The notes: generated by a model from the letters alone, not told the origin. A stretch of DNA of 64,000 nt from Streptomyces mutabilis (GCF_014649815.1 NZ_BMTT01000011.1:179359-243358), one strand, 5' to 3'; counted from the stretch's first letter, positions 34,311-43,862 are shown. Numbers and translations: made by a program.

Positions 34311-34327
34311 ATAGTCACTACGACTAT
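34311..34327. promoter_or_regulatory. Palindromic operator upstream of NUDIX regulator operon
   Basis: ATAGTCACTACGACTAT has perfect 6-bp arms (ATAGTC and GACTAT) around five central bases, 18 to 34 bases ahead of the proposed ATT start. TAGTC/GACTA half-sites occur at NrtR-type operators as I remember them, so autoregulation is likely. It lies in an AT-rich patch that would also hold the -10 region. Confidence 0.6.
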
Positions 34328-34365
34328 AAAGAGGGTGGCTCAGGCGCACAAGCCCGTACGGCTGG

Positions 34366-35481
34366 CTAGAGGTCGACCTCCTGCATCAGCATCCCGACCT
34401 CCGTATTGGACAGCCGGCGCAGCCAGCCCGACTTCTGGTCGCCCAGCGTGATCGGGCCGAAGGCGGTGCGCACCAGCTTGTCGACCGGGAAGCCGGCCTC
34501 GGCCAGCATCCGGCGGACGATGTGCTTGCGGCCCTCGTGGAGGGTGACCTCGACCAGGTAGTTCTTGCCGGTCTGCTCGACGACCCGGAAGTGGTCCGCG
34601 CGCGCGTAGCCGTCCTCCAGCTGGATGCCGTCCTTCAGCCGCTTGCCGAGGTCACGCGGGATGGGACCCACGATGTGCGCGAGGTAGGTCTTCTTCACGC
34701 CGTAGCGGGGGTGGGTCAGACGGTGTGCCAGCTCGCCGTGGTTGGTGAGCAGGATGACGCCTTCGGTCTCGGTGTCGAGCCGGCCGACGTGGAAGAGGCG
34801 GGTCTCGCGGTTCGTGACGTAGTCGCCGAGGCACTGGCGGCCGTCCGGGTCCTCCATGGTGGAGACGACACCGGCGGGCTTGTTGAGCGAGAAGAACTGG
34901 TACGACTGCGTGGCGACGGTCAGGCCGTCGACCTTGACCTCGTCCTTCTCCGGGTCGACCCGCTTGCCCTGCTCGAGGACGATCTCGCCGTTGACCTCGA
35001 CGCGCGCCTGCTCGATCAGCTCCTCGCAGGCCCGCCGGGAGCCGTAGCCCGCGCGCGCGAGAACCTTCTGCAGCCGCTCGCCCTCCTGCTCGGCGCCCGG
35101 GAAGGTCCTGGGCAGCTTGACGTCCTTCTTGCCCGCGTACCGCTCGCGGTTGCGCTCCTCGGCCCGCGCCTCGTACTCGCGGGACGTGGCCGGCACCGAG
35201 CGCCCCCGCTGCAAGGGCTTCTTCGGCCCGCCCTTGGCGCCGCCCCGGGCCGAGGGGCCGCGGCCCGACTTCGGGCCGTCCTTCGTGGCGCCGGGTCCCA
35301 CGTCGTAGCGCCGCTCCTCCGGGCGCGGCTTCTTCGGACGACCGCCCTGCTTGTCGTCGCGGTTGTTTCCGGCGCCGCGGTAGTTACCGCGGCCACCGCT
35401 GCTCCCGCCGCGGCCGCCGCTGTTGCCACCACGGCTCCCGCCGTTGTTTCCGCTGCTGTTCCTGCCGCTGCTGCTTCGCAT
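34366..35481 (-). CDS. rluB: 23S rRNA pseudouridine synthase, RluB/RsuA family, with Gly/Arg-rich N-terminus
   Basis: 371 residues from the ATG at 35481, overlapping the scpB stop in TGATG. Residues 1 to ~115 are low complexity: Ser/Gly/Asn/Arg repeats, then Lys/Pro/Arg. Next comes an S4 RNA-binding domain (ERLQKVLARAGYGSRRACEELIEQARVEVNGE). The catalytic domain has HVGRLDTETEGVILLTNHGELAHRLTHP, with the nucleophilic Asp in GRLDTETEG, and ends in the HEGRKHIVRRMLAEAGFPVDKLVRTAFGP conserved segment. It isomerises uridine in the large rRNA. The disordered front end probably helps bind rRNA. Confidence 0.92.
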   Translation of the reverse strand: MRSSSGRNSSGNNGGSRGGNSGGRGGSSGGRGNYRGAGNNRDDKQGGRPKKPRPEERRYDVGPGATKDGPKSGRGPSARGGAKGGPKKPLQRGRSVPATSREYEARAEERNRERYAGKKDVKLPRTFPGAEQEGERLQKVLARAGYGSRRACEELIEQARVEVNGEIVLEQGKRVDPEKDEVKVDGLTVATQSYQFFSLNKPAGVVSTMEDPDGRQCLGDYVTNRETRLFHVGRLDTETEGVILLTNHGELAHRLTHPRYGVKKTYLAHIVGPIPRDLGKRLKDGIQLEDGYARADHFRVVEQTGKNYLVEVTLHEGRKHIVRRMLAEAGFPVDKLVRTAFGPITLGDQKSGWLRRLSNTEVGMLMQEVDL

Positions 35482-36134
35482 CAAAGTTCCGTCTTGTCGT
35501 CTGCGTCCTCGGAATCCGGGGCGTCCGGATCGAACGACGGGACCCCTTCCAGCGTCTCGGACTCGATCGCCGCCGCCTCGGGGAGGAAGGGCGCGAGCTC
35601 CGGGAGCTCGTCCAGGCCGCGCAGGCCCATCCGCTCCAGGAAGTAGTTCGTCGTCACGTACAGGATCGCACCTGTTTCGGGTTCCGTGCCCGCCTCCTCC
35701 ACCAGACCCCGCTGGAGGAGGGTGCGCATCACACCGTCGCAGTTCACACCGCGCACCGCGGAGACGCGGCTGCGGCTGACCGGCTGGCGGTAGGCGACGA
35801 CGGCGAGGGTCTCCAGGGCGGCCTGGGTGAGGCGGGCGTGCTGGCCGTCCAGGACGAAGCCCTCGACGGCGGCCGCGTACTCGGGGCGGCTGTAGAAGCG
35901 CCAGCCGCCCGCGATCAGGCGCAGTTCGAAGCCCCGGCCCTGCACCGTGTACTCGTCGGCCAGTTCGCGCAGGGCGTCCGCGATCTGCCGCCGGGGCCGC
36001 TGGAGTATCTTCGCCAGGTGCTCCTCGGTCGCGGGCTCGTCCACGACCATGAGGACGGCTTCGAGCGCGGGCTTCAGGTCGAGGGCGGCGACGGCGGCCG
36101 GCCCGCCCGGGGCCTCGGTGATCTCTTCGCTCAC
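35481..36134 (-). CDS. scpB: SMC-Scp complex subunit ScpB
   Basis: 217 residues with two winged-helix domains: LDLKPALEAVLMVVDEPATEEHLAKIL...IADALRELADEY, and LTQAALETLAVVAYRQPVSRSRVSAVRGVNCDGVMRTLLQRGLVEEAG, the standard ScpB signature. The tail (about 190-217) is acidic. It binds ScpA and SMC in chromosome condensation. The start overlaps the scpA stop by four bases and the stop touches the rluB start. Confidence 0.93.
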   Translation of the reverse strand: MSEEITEAPGGPAAVAALDLKPALEAVLMVVDEPATEEHLAKILQRPRRQIADALRELADEYTVQGRGFELRLIAGGWRFYSRPEYAAAVEGFVLDGQHARLTQAALETLAVVAYRQPVSRSRVSAVRGVNCDGVMRTLLQRGLVEEAGTEPETGAILYVTTNYFLERMGLRGLDELPELAPFLPEAAAIESETLEGVPSFDPDAPDSEDADDKTEL

Positions 36135-37615
36135 GCCTTCTGCTCCTCCTTCGGCGCCTCGGGCGGCCGGTCGAACTCGTCGGTCACCACCGGTTCGGTG
36201 TCCCCGTCCCCGCCGGTCCAGCGCACCAGCAGGTCGCCGAGTGCGGTCTCCTGGTCCAGGGCGACGGCCTTCTCCCGGTACAGCTCCAGCAGCGCCAGGA
36301 AGCGGGCCACGACGGTCAGCGTGTCCTCGGTGTCCTCGACCAGGACCCGGAAGCTGGCCTCGCCCAGCTCCTTCAGCCGCGCGACGACGATCCCGGCCTG
36401 CTCCTGCACGCTGACCAGCGGCGCGTGAATGTGCTCGACGTACACCTGCGGCTTGGGCTTGGGCTGCATCGCCTTCACGGCGAGCTTGGCGAACCCCTCC
36501 GGACCGATGCTGATCACGACCTCGGGCAGCAGCTCGGCGTGGTGGGGTTCCAGGCCGACGGTGCGCGGGTGGCGGCGGGCCTCGGCGTCCAGCCGTTCGT
36601 TGAAGATCTCCGCGATCTGCTTGTACGCGCGGTACTGGAGCAGCCGCGCGAAGAGCAGGTCGCGGGCCTCCAGGAGCGCGAGGTCGGCCTCGTCCTCCAC
36701 CTCGGCGGCGGGCAGCAGCCGGGCCGCCTTGAGGTCGAGCAGTGTGGCCGCGACCACCAGGAACTCGGTCGTCTCGTCGAGGTCCCAGTCCGGGCCCAGC
36801 GCGCGGATGTGCGCCATGAACTCGTCGGTCACCTTGGACAGGGCGACCTCGGTGACGTCCAGCTTGTGCTTGGAGATCAGTTGGAGGAGCAGGTCGAACG
36901 GCCCCTCGAAGTTGGCGAGCCGCACCGTGAAGACCCCGTCGCCCTCGCCGGGCGCGGCCTCGGGGAGGGCGTGCGTGACCTCCACGTCCGCCTCCGCCGA
37001 CCGCCGGGTGTCGTCGCCCCGCGGGGTGCGGGGAAGCCCTGCGTGCCCCGTAGGCCGACCGTCCGGTGCCCGCGCGTCCACGGGCGGCCCAGCGCCCTGT
37101 GGGGAGCCGAGGCCGCCTCCAGGAGACTGCTCGGGCCCGGAACCGGCCGTCGCGCGGGGCACCCGCGGAGGCGTTGCCGTGCCCCGCCGCGAGGCATCCG
37201 CGAGCGCGGACGAGGCCGCCACCGGCACCGCGGGGCCGACGCCCCCGGGCCGACCGGGGACGTCGGGCTCGGGGCCGGTCCCGGTCTGGGCCCCGGTCGC
37301 GACGGTGGTCCCGGGGTCCGTGTCGGGGGCGGCTGCGGGTTCGAAGCCGGTCCGAGAGGCCGCAGTGGTCCCGGCGCCCGTCTCGAAACCAGCGTGACCC
37401 GACCGCCCGGGTACTGCGCCGGACCCTGGAACGATCTCGGGACCGGCCTGGCCGGACGGCCCCGCTCCGACGGGCGCCTCTCCAGGCGGCTCGGCCCCCT
37501 CGGTCGCGCCGGACGCGTCCGGAACCGGCCCGGCCGCCCGCTCGCCCGGCCCCCGGCCCAGCGCACGCCGACGGCCGGCGCGGGCACCGGGGCGGGAGGC
37601 GTCGTACGAGGTCAT
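36131..37615 (-). CDS. scpA: SMC-Scp complex subunit ScpA with long disordered N-terminus
   Basis: 494 residues. Only the C-terminal ~270 are ScpA: FTVRLANFEGPFDLLLQLISKHKLDVTEVALSKVTDEFMAHI (kleisin N-domain, SMC neck contact), a linker, and the winged helix near FRVLVEDTEDTLTVVARFLALLELYREKAVALDQE (SMC cap contact). The first ~225 residues are Pro/Gly/Ala/Thr-rich with no domain. The start MTSYDASRPGARAGRR at 37615 lies 18 bases after the RHH-like gene. Because the N-terminal region stays open and GC-skewed like coding DNA, I keep it, but translation could begin nearer the kleisin domain. Confidence 0.88.
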   Translation of the reverse strand: MTSYDASRPGARAGRRRALGRGPGERAAGPVPDASGATEGAEPPGEAPVGAGPSGQAGPEIVPGSGAVPGRSGHAGFETGAGTTAASRTGFEPAAAPDTDPGTTVATGAQTGTGPEPDVPGRPGGVGPAVPVAASSALADASRRGTATPPRVPRATAGSGPEQSPGGGLGSPQGAGPPVDARAPDGRPTGHAGLPRTPRGDDTRRSAEADVEVTHALPEAAPGEGDGVFTVRLANFEGPFDLLLQLISKHKLDVTEVALSKVTDEFMAHIRALGPDWDLDETTEFLVVAATLLDLKAARLLPAAEVEDEADLALLEARDLLFARLLQYRAYKQIAEIFNERLDAEARRHPRTVGLEPHHAELLPEVVISIGPEGFAKLAVKAMQPKPKPQVYVEHIHAPLVSVQEQAGIVVARLKELGEASFRVLVEDTEDTLTVVARFLALLELYREKAVALDQETALGDLLVRWTGGDGDTEPVVTDEFDRPPEAPKEEQKA

Positions 37616-37633
37616 GGCCCCCGCAGGCTACCG

Positions 37634-38209
37634 CTACCGTCCCCGCAGCCGTCGTACGAGGATGCTGGCGTCCCCCCGGGTCTCCAGGTCGGCGAGGACG
37701 ACGGCGACGGCCTCGCGGACGATGCGGCCGCGGTCGACGGCCAGTCCGTGCTCGCCCCGGAGCACCAGGCGGGCGTGCTCGAGGTCCATCAGCTCCTCGG
37801 CGGAGACGTACACGGTGATCTTCTCGTCGTGGCGCTCGCGGCCGCTGGGCCGACGGGCGGCGGCCCGGCCGCGCTTGCGCGACTGGGGCTGGGCGGCGGC
37901 CGAACCTTCCTGCGCACCCCCGCCCGCTCCGGCGCCCCGCGCGGAGCGCTCCGTGCCTCGGCTGCGCGACTCACCCGCCGAGCCCTGTTCCGCGTCCGCA
38001 GCGGCGTGCTCCGCGCCCTCGCCGTCACCGCCCTGCGCGGGCACCGACTGCGGTGCGTCCTCGGCGGCGGCCTGGTCGCTCTCCCCCGCCGGTGCCGGTA
38101 CCCGGGCTTCCCCGTTCGCCGGTCGCCGCGGGGAGGACGCCTGGAGCGCCGTTCCCCCTGTCGTACGGAAGAGTTCGTCGGCCCCCGGCAGACTCACTCG
38201 GCGTGACAC
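37634..38209 (-). CDS. Ribbon-helix-helix-like partner protein of ParA
   Basis: 191 residues. Residues 1 to ~120 are Ala/Gly/Ser/Glu/Arg-rich and disordered. The C-terminal ~65 residues (HDEKITVYVSAEELMDLEHARLVLRGEHGLAVDRGRIVREAVAVVLADLETRGDASILVRRLRGR) read like a ribbon-helix-helix fold: one short strand (KITVYVS), then two helices. This resembles small centromere-binding partners of ParA (for example ParG/CopG-like). It overlaps the parA 3' end by 16 bases. I recall the same pair in other actinobacteria beside scpA-scpB, but no function is established. The RHH assignment rests on pattern only. Confidence 0.55.
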   Translation of the reverse strand: MSRRVSLPGADELFRTTGGTALQASSPRRPANGEARVPAPAGESDQAAAEDAPQSVPAQGGDGEGAEHAAADAEQGSAGESRSRGTERSARGAGAGGGAQEGSAAAQPQSRKRGRAAARRPSGRERHDEKITVYVSAEELMDLEHARLVLRGEHGLAVDRGRIVREAVAVVLADLETRGDASILVRRLRGR

Positions 38210-39366
38210 CGGGCGAGCACCTCCCTGGCGAGCTGGCGGTAGGCGGCGGCACCGACGGAGTTGGAGGCGTACGTGGTGATCGGCTCACCGGCGACCGTGG
38301 TCTCCGGGAAGCGGACCGTGCGCCCGATGACCGTGTGGTAGACGTGGTCGTCGAACGCCTCGACCACCCGCGCGAGCACCTCACGGCTGTGCACGGTGCG
38401 CGAGTCGTACATCGTGGCGAGGATGCCGTCGAGCTCCAGGTCGGGGTTGAGCCGCTCCTGGACCTTCTCGATGGTCTCGGTCAGCAGCGCCACACCGCGC
38501 AGTGCGAAGAACTCGCACTCGAGCGGCACGATCACCTTGTGCGCGGCCGTCAGGGCGTTCACCGTCAGCAGGCCGAGCGAGGGCTGGCAGTCGATCACGA
38601 TGAAGTCGTAGTCGTCCATCAGCGGCTTCAGCGCCCGCTGCAGGGTGGACTCGCGCGCGACCTCGCTCACCAGCTGGACCTCGGCCGCCGACAGGTCGAT
38701 GTTGCTGGGCAGCAGGTCCATGTTGGGGACCGCCGTCTTCAGCAGCACCTCGTCGGCGGCCATGCCCCGCTCCATGAGCAGGTTGTAGACGGTGAGGTCG
38801 AGCTCCATCGGGTTGACGCCGAGACCGACCGACAGCGCGCCCTGCGGGTCGAAGTCGACGAGCAGCACCCGGCGCCCGTACTCGGCGAGCGCGGCACCCA
38901 GGTTGATGGTCGACGTGGTCTTGCCGACGCCGCCCTTCTGGTTGCACATCGCGATGATCTTGGCGGGGCCGTGATCGGTCAGCGGGCCGGGGATCGGGAA
39001 GTACGGCAGCGGGCGTCCGGTGGGACCGATGCGCTCACGGCGCTGACGGGCTGCGTCGGGCGCGAGCGTCGCCGCGTACTCGGGATCGGGCTCGTACTCC
39101 GCGTCCGGATCGTAGAAGTGCCCCTCGGGCAGTTCGTCGTAGTCGGCGAAGTGGTTGCGGGGCGCGCCACTTCCGTCGCCGGCCATGGCGTTCACGTGTT
39201 GGCCATCCATACTCATGTGTGCTGTCTGAGTTGCCTGCGGACTCGGGTGGGCGGCTGCGAAGGTACGTACAGCGACGGAGCCGACAGCCTCGAGACGCCC
39301 GGGGCCGTGGGCCCGTGCAGGCATTCCTGGTTGACCACCCCCGGGAGTAAATGTCGACTCATTCAC
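38194..39366 (-). CDS. ParA/Soj-family ATPase
   Basis: 390 residues from a GTG at 39366. The first ~130 residues are acidic or low complexity. The ATPase core begins KIIAMCNQKGGVGKTTSTINLGAALAEYGRRVLLVDFDPQGALS, with the deviant Walker A (KGGVGKT), followed by IVIDCQPSLGLLTVNALTAA (Walker B region) and PLECEFFALRGVALLTETI. These ATPases move chromosomes or proteins on nucleoid or membrane surfaces. It is not the oriC ParA: no parB follows, and instead a small RHH-like protein and scpA/scpB are downstream. The cognate DNA site is unknown. Confidence 0.9.
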   Translation of the reverse strand: MNESTFTPGGGQPGMPARAHGPGRLEAVGSVAVRTFAAAHPSPQATQTAHMSMDGQHVNAMAGDGSGAPRNHFADYDELPEGHFYDPDAEYEPDPEYAATLAPDAARQRRERIGPTGRPLPYFPIPGPLTDHGPAKIIAMCNQKGGVGKTTSTINLGAALAEYGRRVLLVDFDPQGALSVGLGVNPMELDLTVYNLLMERGMAADEVLLKTAVPNMDLLPSNIDLSAAEVQLVSEVARESTLQRALKPLMDDYDFIVIDCQPSLGLLTVNALTAAHKVIVPLECEFFALRGVALLTETIEKVQERLNPDLELDGILATMYDSRTVHSREVLARVVEAFDDHVYHTVIGRTVRFPETTVAGEPITTYASNSVGAAAYRQLAREVLARCHAE

Positions 39367-39712
39367 AAGTCGTCTTACCTCCTTGGTGACCAGGAAACTT
39401 CTAGACAGGTCAGCGTGGCACCATGCCGACGTTCGGCGACTCTATGGCGTGTCGACCGTCCGCAGCAACACAATCCGCCGGACCCGGCCCGATGTGTCGG
39501 CAATGGAACATCCCCCCTGTCAAGGGCGTACGGCCGTCGCACAGCAGGTTTCACCGGTGCGCGAATCGGTTGAAGCGTTACGTTCGAGGCGAGTTGGCCG
39601 AGAATCGCAAAGTGACCATACACACACCCGGCCGGACCTTGTCGGACAAGGCCCGGCCGGGCGTGCGGGGTTGACGGCGACTGTTGACGTATCGCCTTTA
39701 CCGTTTGGTGAC
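39367..39712. other. 346-base gap between ald and parA
   Basis: It contains the ald terminator at 39627-39661 and, nearer parA, the promoter region of the parA operon. 39400-39560 shows AT-richer patches without a clear start-stop frame. I see no gene. Confidence 0.55.
39627..39661 (-). terminator. Hairpin terminator downstream of ald
   Basis: A 9-bp stem (CCCGGCCGG), one mismatch, then a further 6-bp stem with a 3-base loop, about 50 bases past the ald stop. Confidence 0.75.
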
Positions 39713-40828
<1,116 letters not shown>

Positions 40829-40969
40829 GTCGATCACGGTCCTTGGCTCAGAGGATGGGGCTATAGCTACACATACCCGCGCACACATGGGCACAACGGG
40901 AGACACCGCAAGAACGTGCGGCAGAGCCAGTCTAATGAAGGTGTTCCTGCTGTCTAGCCTTTCAAAGCA

Positions 40970-42997
40970 TCAATCTTCAGACGCTGCGCTGCGGATTTCG
41001 CAGGCTTCGGTGTGATCTTCCCTCAGCATGCGATCTGCTGTGCCCCGCTGCAGACCGGCCGCCGTCGGGTCGCCGAGCCGGTCGAGCGTGTCGGCCAGCC
41101 GCAGATGCAGTGCCGCCTGGAGCCGGACGTCCTCGGCCCGGCGGGCCCACTCGACGGCCTCCTGGCAGGTGCGCAGCGACTCCCCGGGGCGTCCGGCGTA
41201 CTCCTGGACACGGGCCAGTTCGCTCAGAGCCCGCGCGTGGGCGGCCACGTCGCCGGTCCTGCGGTACCCGGCGACCGCGGCTCGCCAGCCCCGCAGCGCC
41301 TCGCCGTAGCGGCCCGCGTAGGTGTGGGCGGTGGCGAGGCGGCCGTACACCCGGGCGGCGTCGGCGCGCTCGTCGCGGGCCAGGCGCTGGGCGAGGGCGC
41401 GGCCGAACCAGTCGGCGGCCCGGTCGTAGTCCCCCAGCTCGAGATGGGCTCCGCCTACGGATTCCATCGCGCGGGCGGTCGCGTACGGGTCGTTCGCCTC
41501 GCGTCCGGCGTCCAGTGCGGCCCGGTAGCGCACCAGGGCCTCGGCGGTGCGGCCGGTGCGGGCGTCCAGGTCGGCGAGGTTGAGCAGGGCCGCCGCCTGC
41601 TCACGGGGCAGTTCGCGGCGCTCGGCCACGTCGAGGACGAGGCGGTGGATACCGTACAGGTCGGGTGCGGCGGCCTGGGTGCCGAAGTGGGCGACCATGG
41701 CCCGCACCAGCTGGGACATCAGCCGGCGGGCGAGGGTGTCGAGCTCCCCGTCGGCGACCGCCAGCCGGGCCGCGGCCAGGAGGGCGGGCCGGCGGGCGCG
41801 CAGCCAGTCGGCGGCGGCCCTCGGGGTGGGGAAGCGCAGGGCGCGCGGCATGTCCAAGAGCTTCTCGCGGGCCTGCGGGCTGTCCGTCTCGGTGACCGCC
41901 CGGCAGGACTGGAGCAGCCGCACCGTCCGTTCCAGCATCCGGGCGCGGGCGAGCTGGAGCTCGGCGGGCCGGTCGTGCGTCTCGGCGAGGGCGTGCAGCC
42001 GGTCGTGCAGGCACCCCGGCACCTCGTACTCGGGCAGCGGCGAGTCGACCGCGCGCAGCATGCCGAGGGCCACGAAGTCGTCCAGGGTGGTGCGGGCGCC
42101 GTTCACGGAGCAGCCGGCGAGCGCCGAGGCGGTGTGCGGGTCGACCATCCCGGCGGGGGCGAGGGAGAGCAGTCGCAGTATCCGGGCGGCGGGGCTCGGC
42201 AGCGCGGCGTAGGCGACCCGGAAGACCCGGCTCAGCGGCGTGCCCTCACCGTCCTCCGCGCGGACGTGCTTGGCGAGGTCGGCGACGGCCGCCTGGGGCC
42301 GGGCGGCGAGCCAGCCGCCGGCCAGCGTCAGCGCGGCCGGCTGGGCCTGGCACGCCTCGACCAGTTGCTCGGCGGCCCGGGGATCGACGGTGATGCGCAC
42401 CGACCCGGTGTGCCGGGACAGCAGCTCCACCGCCGACTTGGTGTCCAGGCCGCCCAGTGTGCACGGGCGGACGTCCGCGATGCCGGTCAGCGGGCCCTGG
42501 GCGACGACCACGGCCAGGCATTCCGGGGTGTCCGGAAGCAGGGCGTCGACCTGCTCGGCGTCGGCCGCGTCGTCGAGCAGGAGCAGGACCCTGCGGTCGG
42601 CGAGGGCGGTGCGCAGGGCCTCTGCGAGGTCGTCCTCGTCGGCTCCGGGCGGGGTGGCGCACTCCAGCTCGGTGAGCAGTTCCCGGGCGATCCGTCCCAC
42701 CGGCACGCGGGTGCCGTCCGGCTCGCTCAGCCGGGCGCGCAGCACGCCGTCGGGGTAGGCGTCCGCGACCTGGGCGGCCAGTTCCTCGGCGAGCGCGGTG
42801 CGGCCGGATCCGGGTCGGCCCGCGATGAGCAGCACCCGCGCGCGGGGGGCCTTGCGGCCGGAGAGGGTGTCCAGACCGGCGCGCTCGATGTCGGCGCGCA
42901 GCTCCTTCAACTCCCGGGTGCGGCCCAGGAACCGATTCTCCTCAGCAGGGTCCTCCGACAGCCGTACGCCGTCCGTGTCCACCGCCTGATCCGTCAC
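40970..42997 (-). CDS. NB-ARC/AfsR-like ATPase with TPR domain
   Basis: 675 residues from a GTG at 42997, with GGGAG eight bases upstream. After a short leader (RFLGRTRELKELRADIE) comes an NB-ARC ATPase: P-loop AGRPGSGRTALAEELA, with Arg where the usual Lys of GKT stands; then RRVLLLLDDAADAEQVD (Walker B) and a GLDTKSAVELLSRHTG region. A winged helix follows (about 290-360), and from ~430 TPR repeats (LLNLADLDARTGRTAEALVRYRAAL, GDYDRAADWFGRALAQRLARDERADAARVYGRLATAH). It lacks the N-terminal SARP DNA-binding domain, so it probably signals through protein contacts. It sits between ald and the NUDIX gene and its role is unknown. Confidence 0.75.
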   Translation of the reverse strand: MTDQAVDTDGVRLSEDPAEENRFLGRTRELKELRADIERAGLDTLSGRKAPRARVLLIAGRPGSGRTALAEELAAQVADAYPDGVLRARLSEPDGTRVPVGRIARELLTELECATPPGADEDDLAEALRTALADRRVLLLLDDAADAEQVDALLPDTPECLAVVVAQGPLTGIADVRPCTLGGLDTKSAVELLSRHTGSVRITVDPRAAEQLVEACQAQPAALTLAGGWLAARPQAAVADLAKHVRAEDGEGTPLSRVFRVAYAALPSPAARILRLLSLAPAGMVDPHTASALAGCSVNGARTTLDDFVALGMLRAVDSPLPEYEVPGCLHDRLHALAETHDRPAELQLARARMLERTVRLLQSCRAVTETDSPQAREKLLDMPRALRFPTPRAAADWLRARRPALLAAARLAVADGELDTLARRLMSQLVRAMVAHFGTQAAAPDLYGIHRLVLDVAERRELPREQAAALLNLADLDARTGRTAEALVRYRAALDAGREANDPYATARAMESVGGAHLELGDYDRAADWFGRALAQRLARDERADAARVYGRLATAHTYAGRYGEALRGWRAAVAGYRRTGDVAAHARALSELARVQEYAGRPGESLRTCQEAVEWARRAEDVRLQAALHLRLADTLDRLGDPTAAGLQRGTADRMLREDHTEACEIRSAASED

Positions 42998-43159
42998 GGG
43001 CCACACTCCCGATCCACCGCGCACCGGCGCCCGCCGGAACTCCGGTTCGGGCGTTTCCCGAGCCTAGTTCACGCGCTGCGGCGTTCCCGGCGGAGCAGGG
43101 CGGGCACGTCCCCCGATCGGATCAACCGATGGTCACACCGGTGCGGGTCCTCGGAGTTC

Positions 43160-43795
43160 TCAGGTCTCGAACGGACGCGCCGGCCACGGTGCCTCGGCCG
43201 GACGGAGGGTGTCGAGACCGTCGCCCTGCTCCGCGGCCACCAGCGAGAGCACGCCCACGACCAGGCAGTTGTTGTGCAGGTCGCCGGCGAGCACGCCCCG
43301 GACCAGGTCCGCGACGGGCACCCGCGCCAGCTCCATGTCGGCCTCTTCGTCCTCGACCTCGAAGCGCTCGCCCTCGGCCTCGGAGAGGCCCTGGGCCAGG
43401 AAGATCCGCACGGCCTCGTCGCAGCCGCCGGGCGTGGTGTAGACGTCGGTCAGCACCCGCCAGTCCTCGGCCTTGACGTGCGCCTCCTCGTACAGCTCAC
43501 GCTGCGCGGCGTGCAGCGGGTTCTCGCCGGGGACGTCGAGCAGGCCGGCCGGGATCTCCCACAGCTTTTCGCGCACCGGGTGCCGGTACTGCCGGATGAC
43601 GATGACCCGTCCCTCGTCGTCCAGGGCGAGGACGGCGACGGAGCCCGGGTGGACCTGGTAGTCGCGGGAGGCGACGGAGCCGTCGGGCATGACGACCTCG
43701 TCCGTGCGCACGGAGGTCTTCTTGCCCCGGAAGGGGGTCTCGGTCCGCCGGACCTCCCACTCCTCGTGGCTGTCCGTGATCGTGCTGCCCGCCAT
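43160..43795 (-). CDS. NUDIX hydrolase (ADP-ribose pyrophosphatase-like)
   Basis: 211 residues. An N-terminal strand domain (RRTETPFRGKKTSVRTDEVVMPDGSVASRDYQVHPGSVAVLAL) precedes the Nudix box in EIPAGLLDVPGENPLHAAQRELYEEAHVKA. The catalytic RELxEE is present, but the usual Gly after EEx is His (EEAHV). TPGGCDEAVRIFLAQGL supports the ADP-ribose pyrophosphatase class. It would cleave ADP-ribose to AMP and ribose-5-phosphate. It follows pyrG, as I recall in mycobacteria (pyrG-Rv1700), but a hairpin at 43827-43862 lies between them. Confidence 0.85.
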   Translation of the reverse strand: MAGSTITDSHEEWEVRRTETPFRGKKTSVRTDEVVMPDGSVASRDYQVHPGSVAVLALDDEGRVIVIRQYRHPVREKLWEIPAGLLDVPGENPLHAAQRELYEEAHVKAEDWRVLTDVYTTPGGCDEAVRIFLAQGLSEAEGERFEVEDEEADMELARVPVADLVRGVLAGDLHNNCLVVGVLSLVAAEQGDGLDTLRPAEAPWPARPFET

Positions 43796-43826
43796 GCTGA
43801 CCTGCCCTTCCAGACGTACGCGAAAA

Positions 43827-43862
43827 GCCGGGGCACGCGCTGTTGAGTGCGCGTGCCCCGGC
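43827..43862 (-). terminator. Hairpin terminator downstream of pyrG
   Basis: A perfect 14-bp stem (GCCGGGGCACGCGC and complement) with an 8-base loop lies 19 bases past the pyrG stop and before the next gene. Confidence 0.8.
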
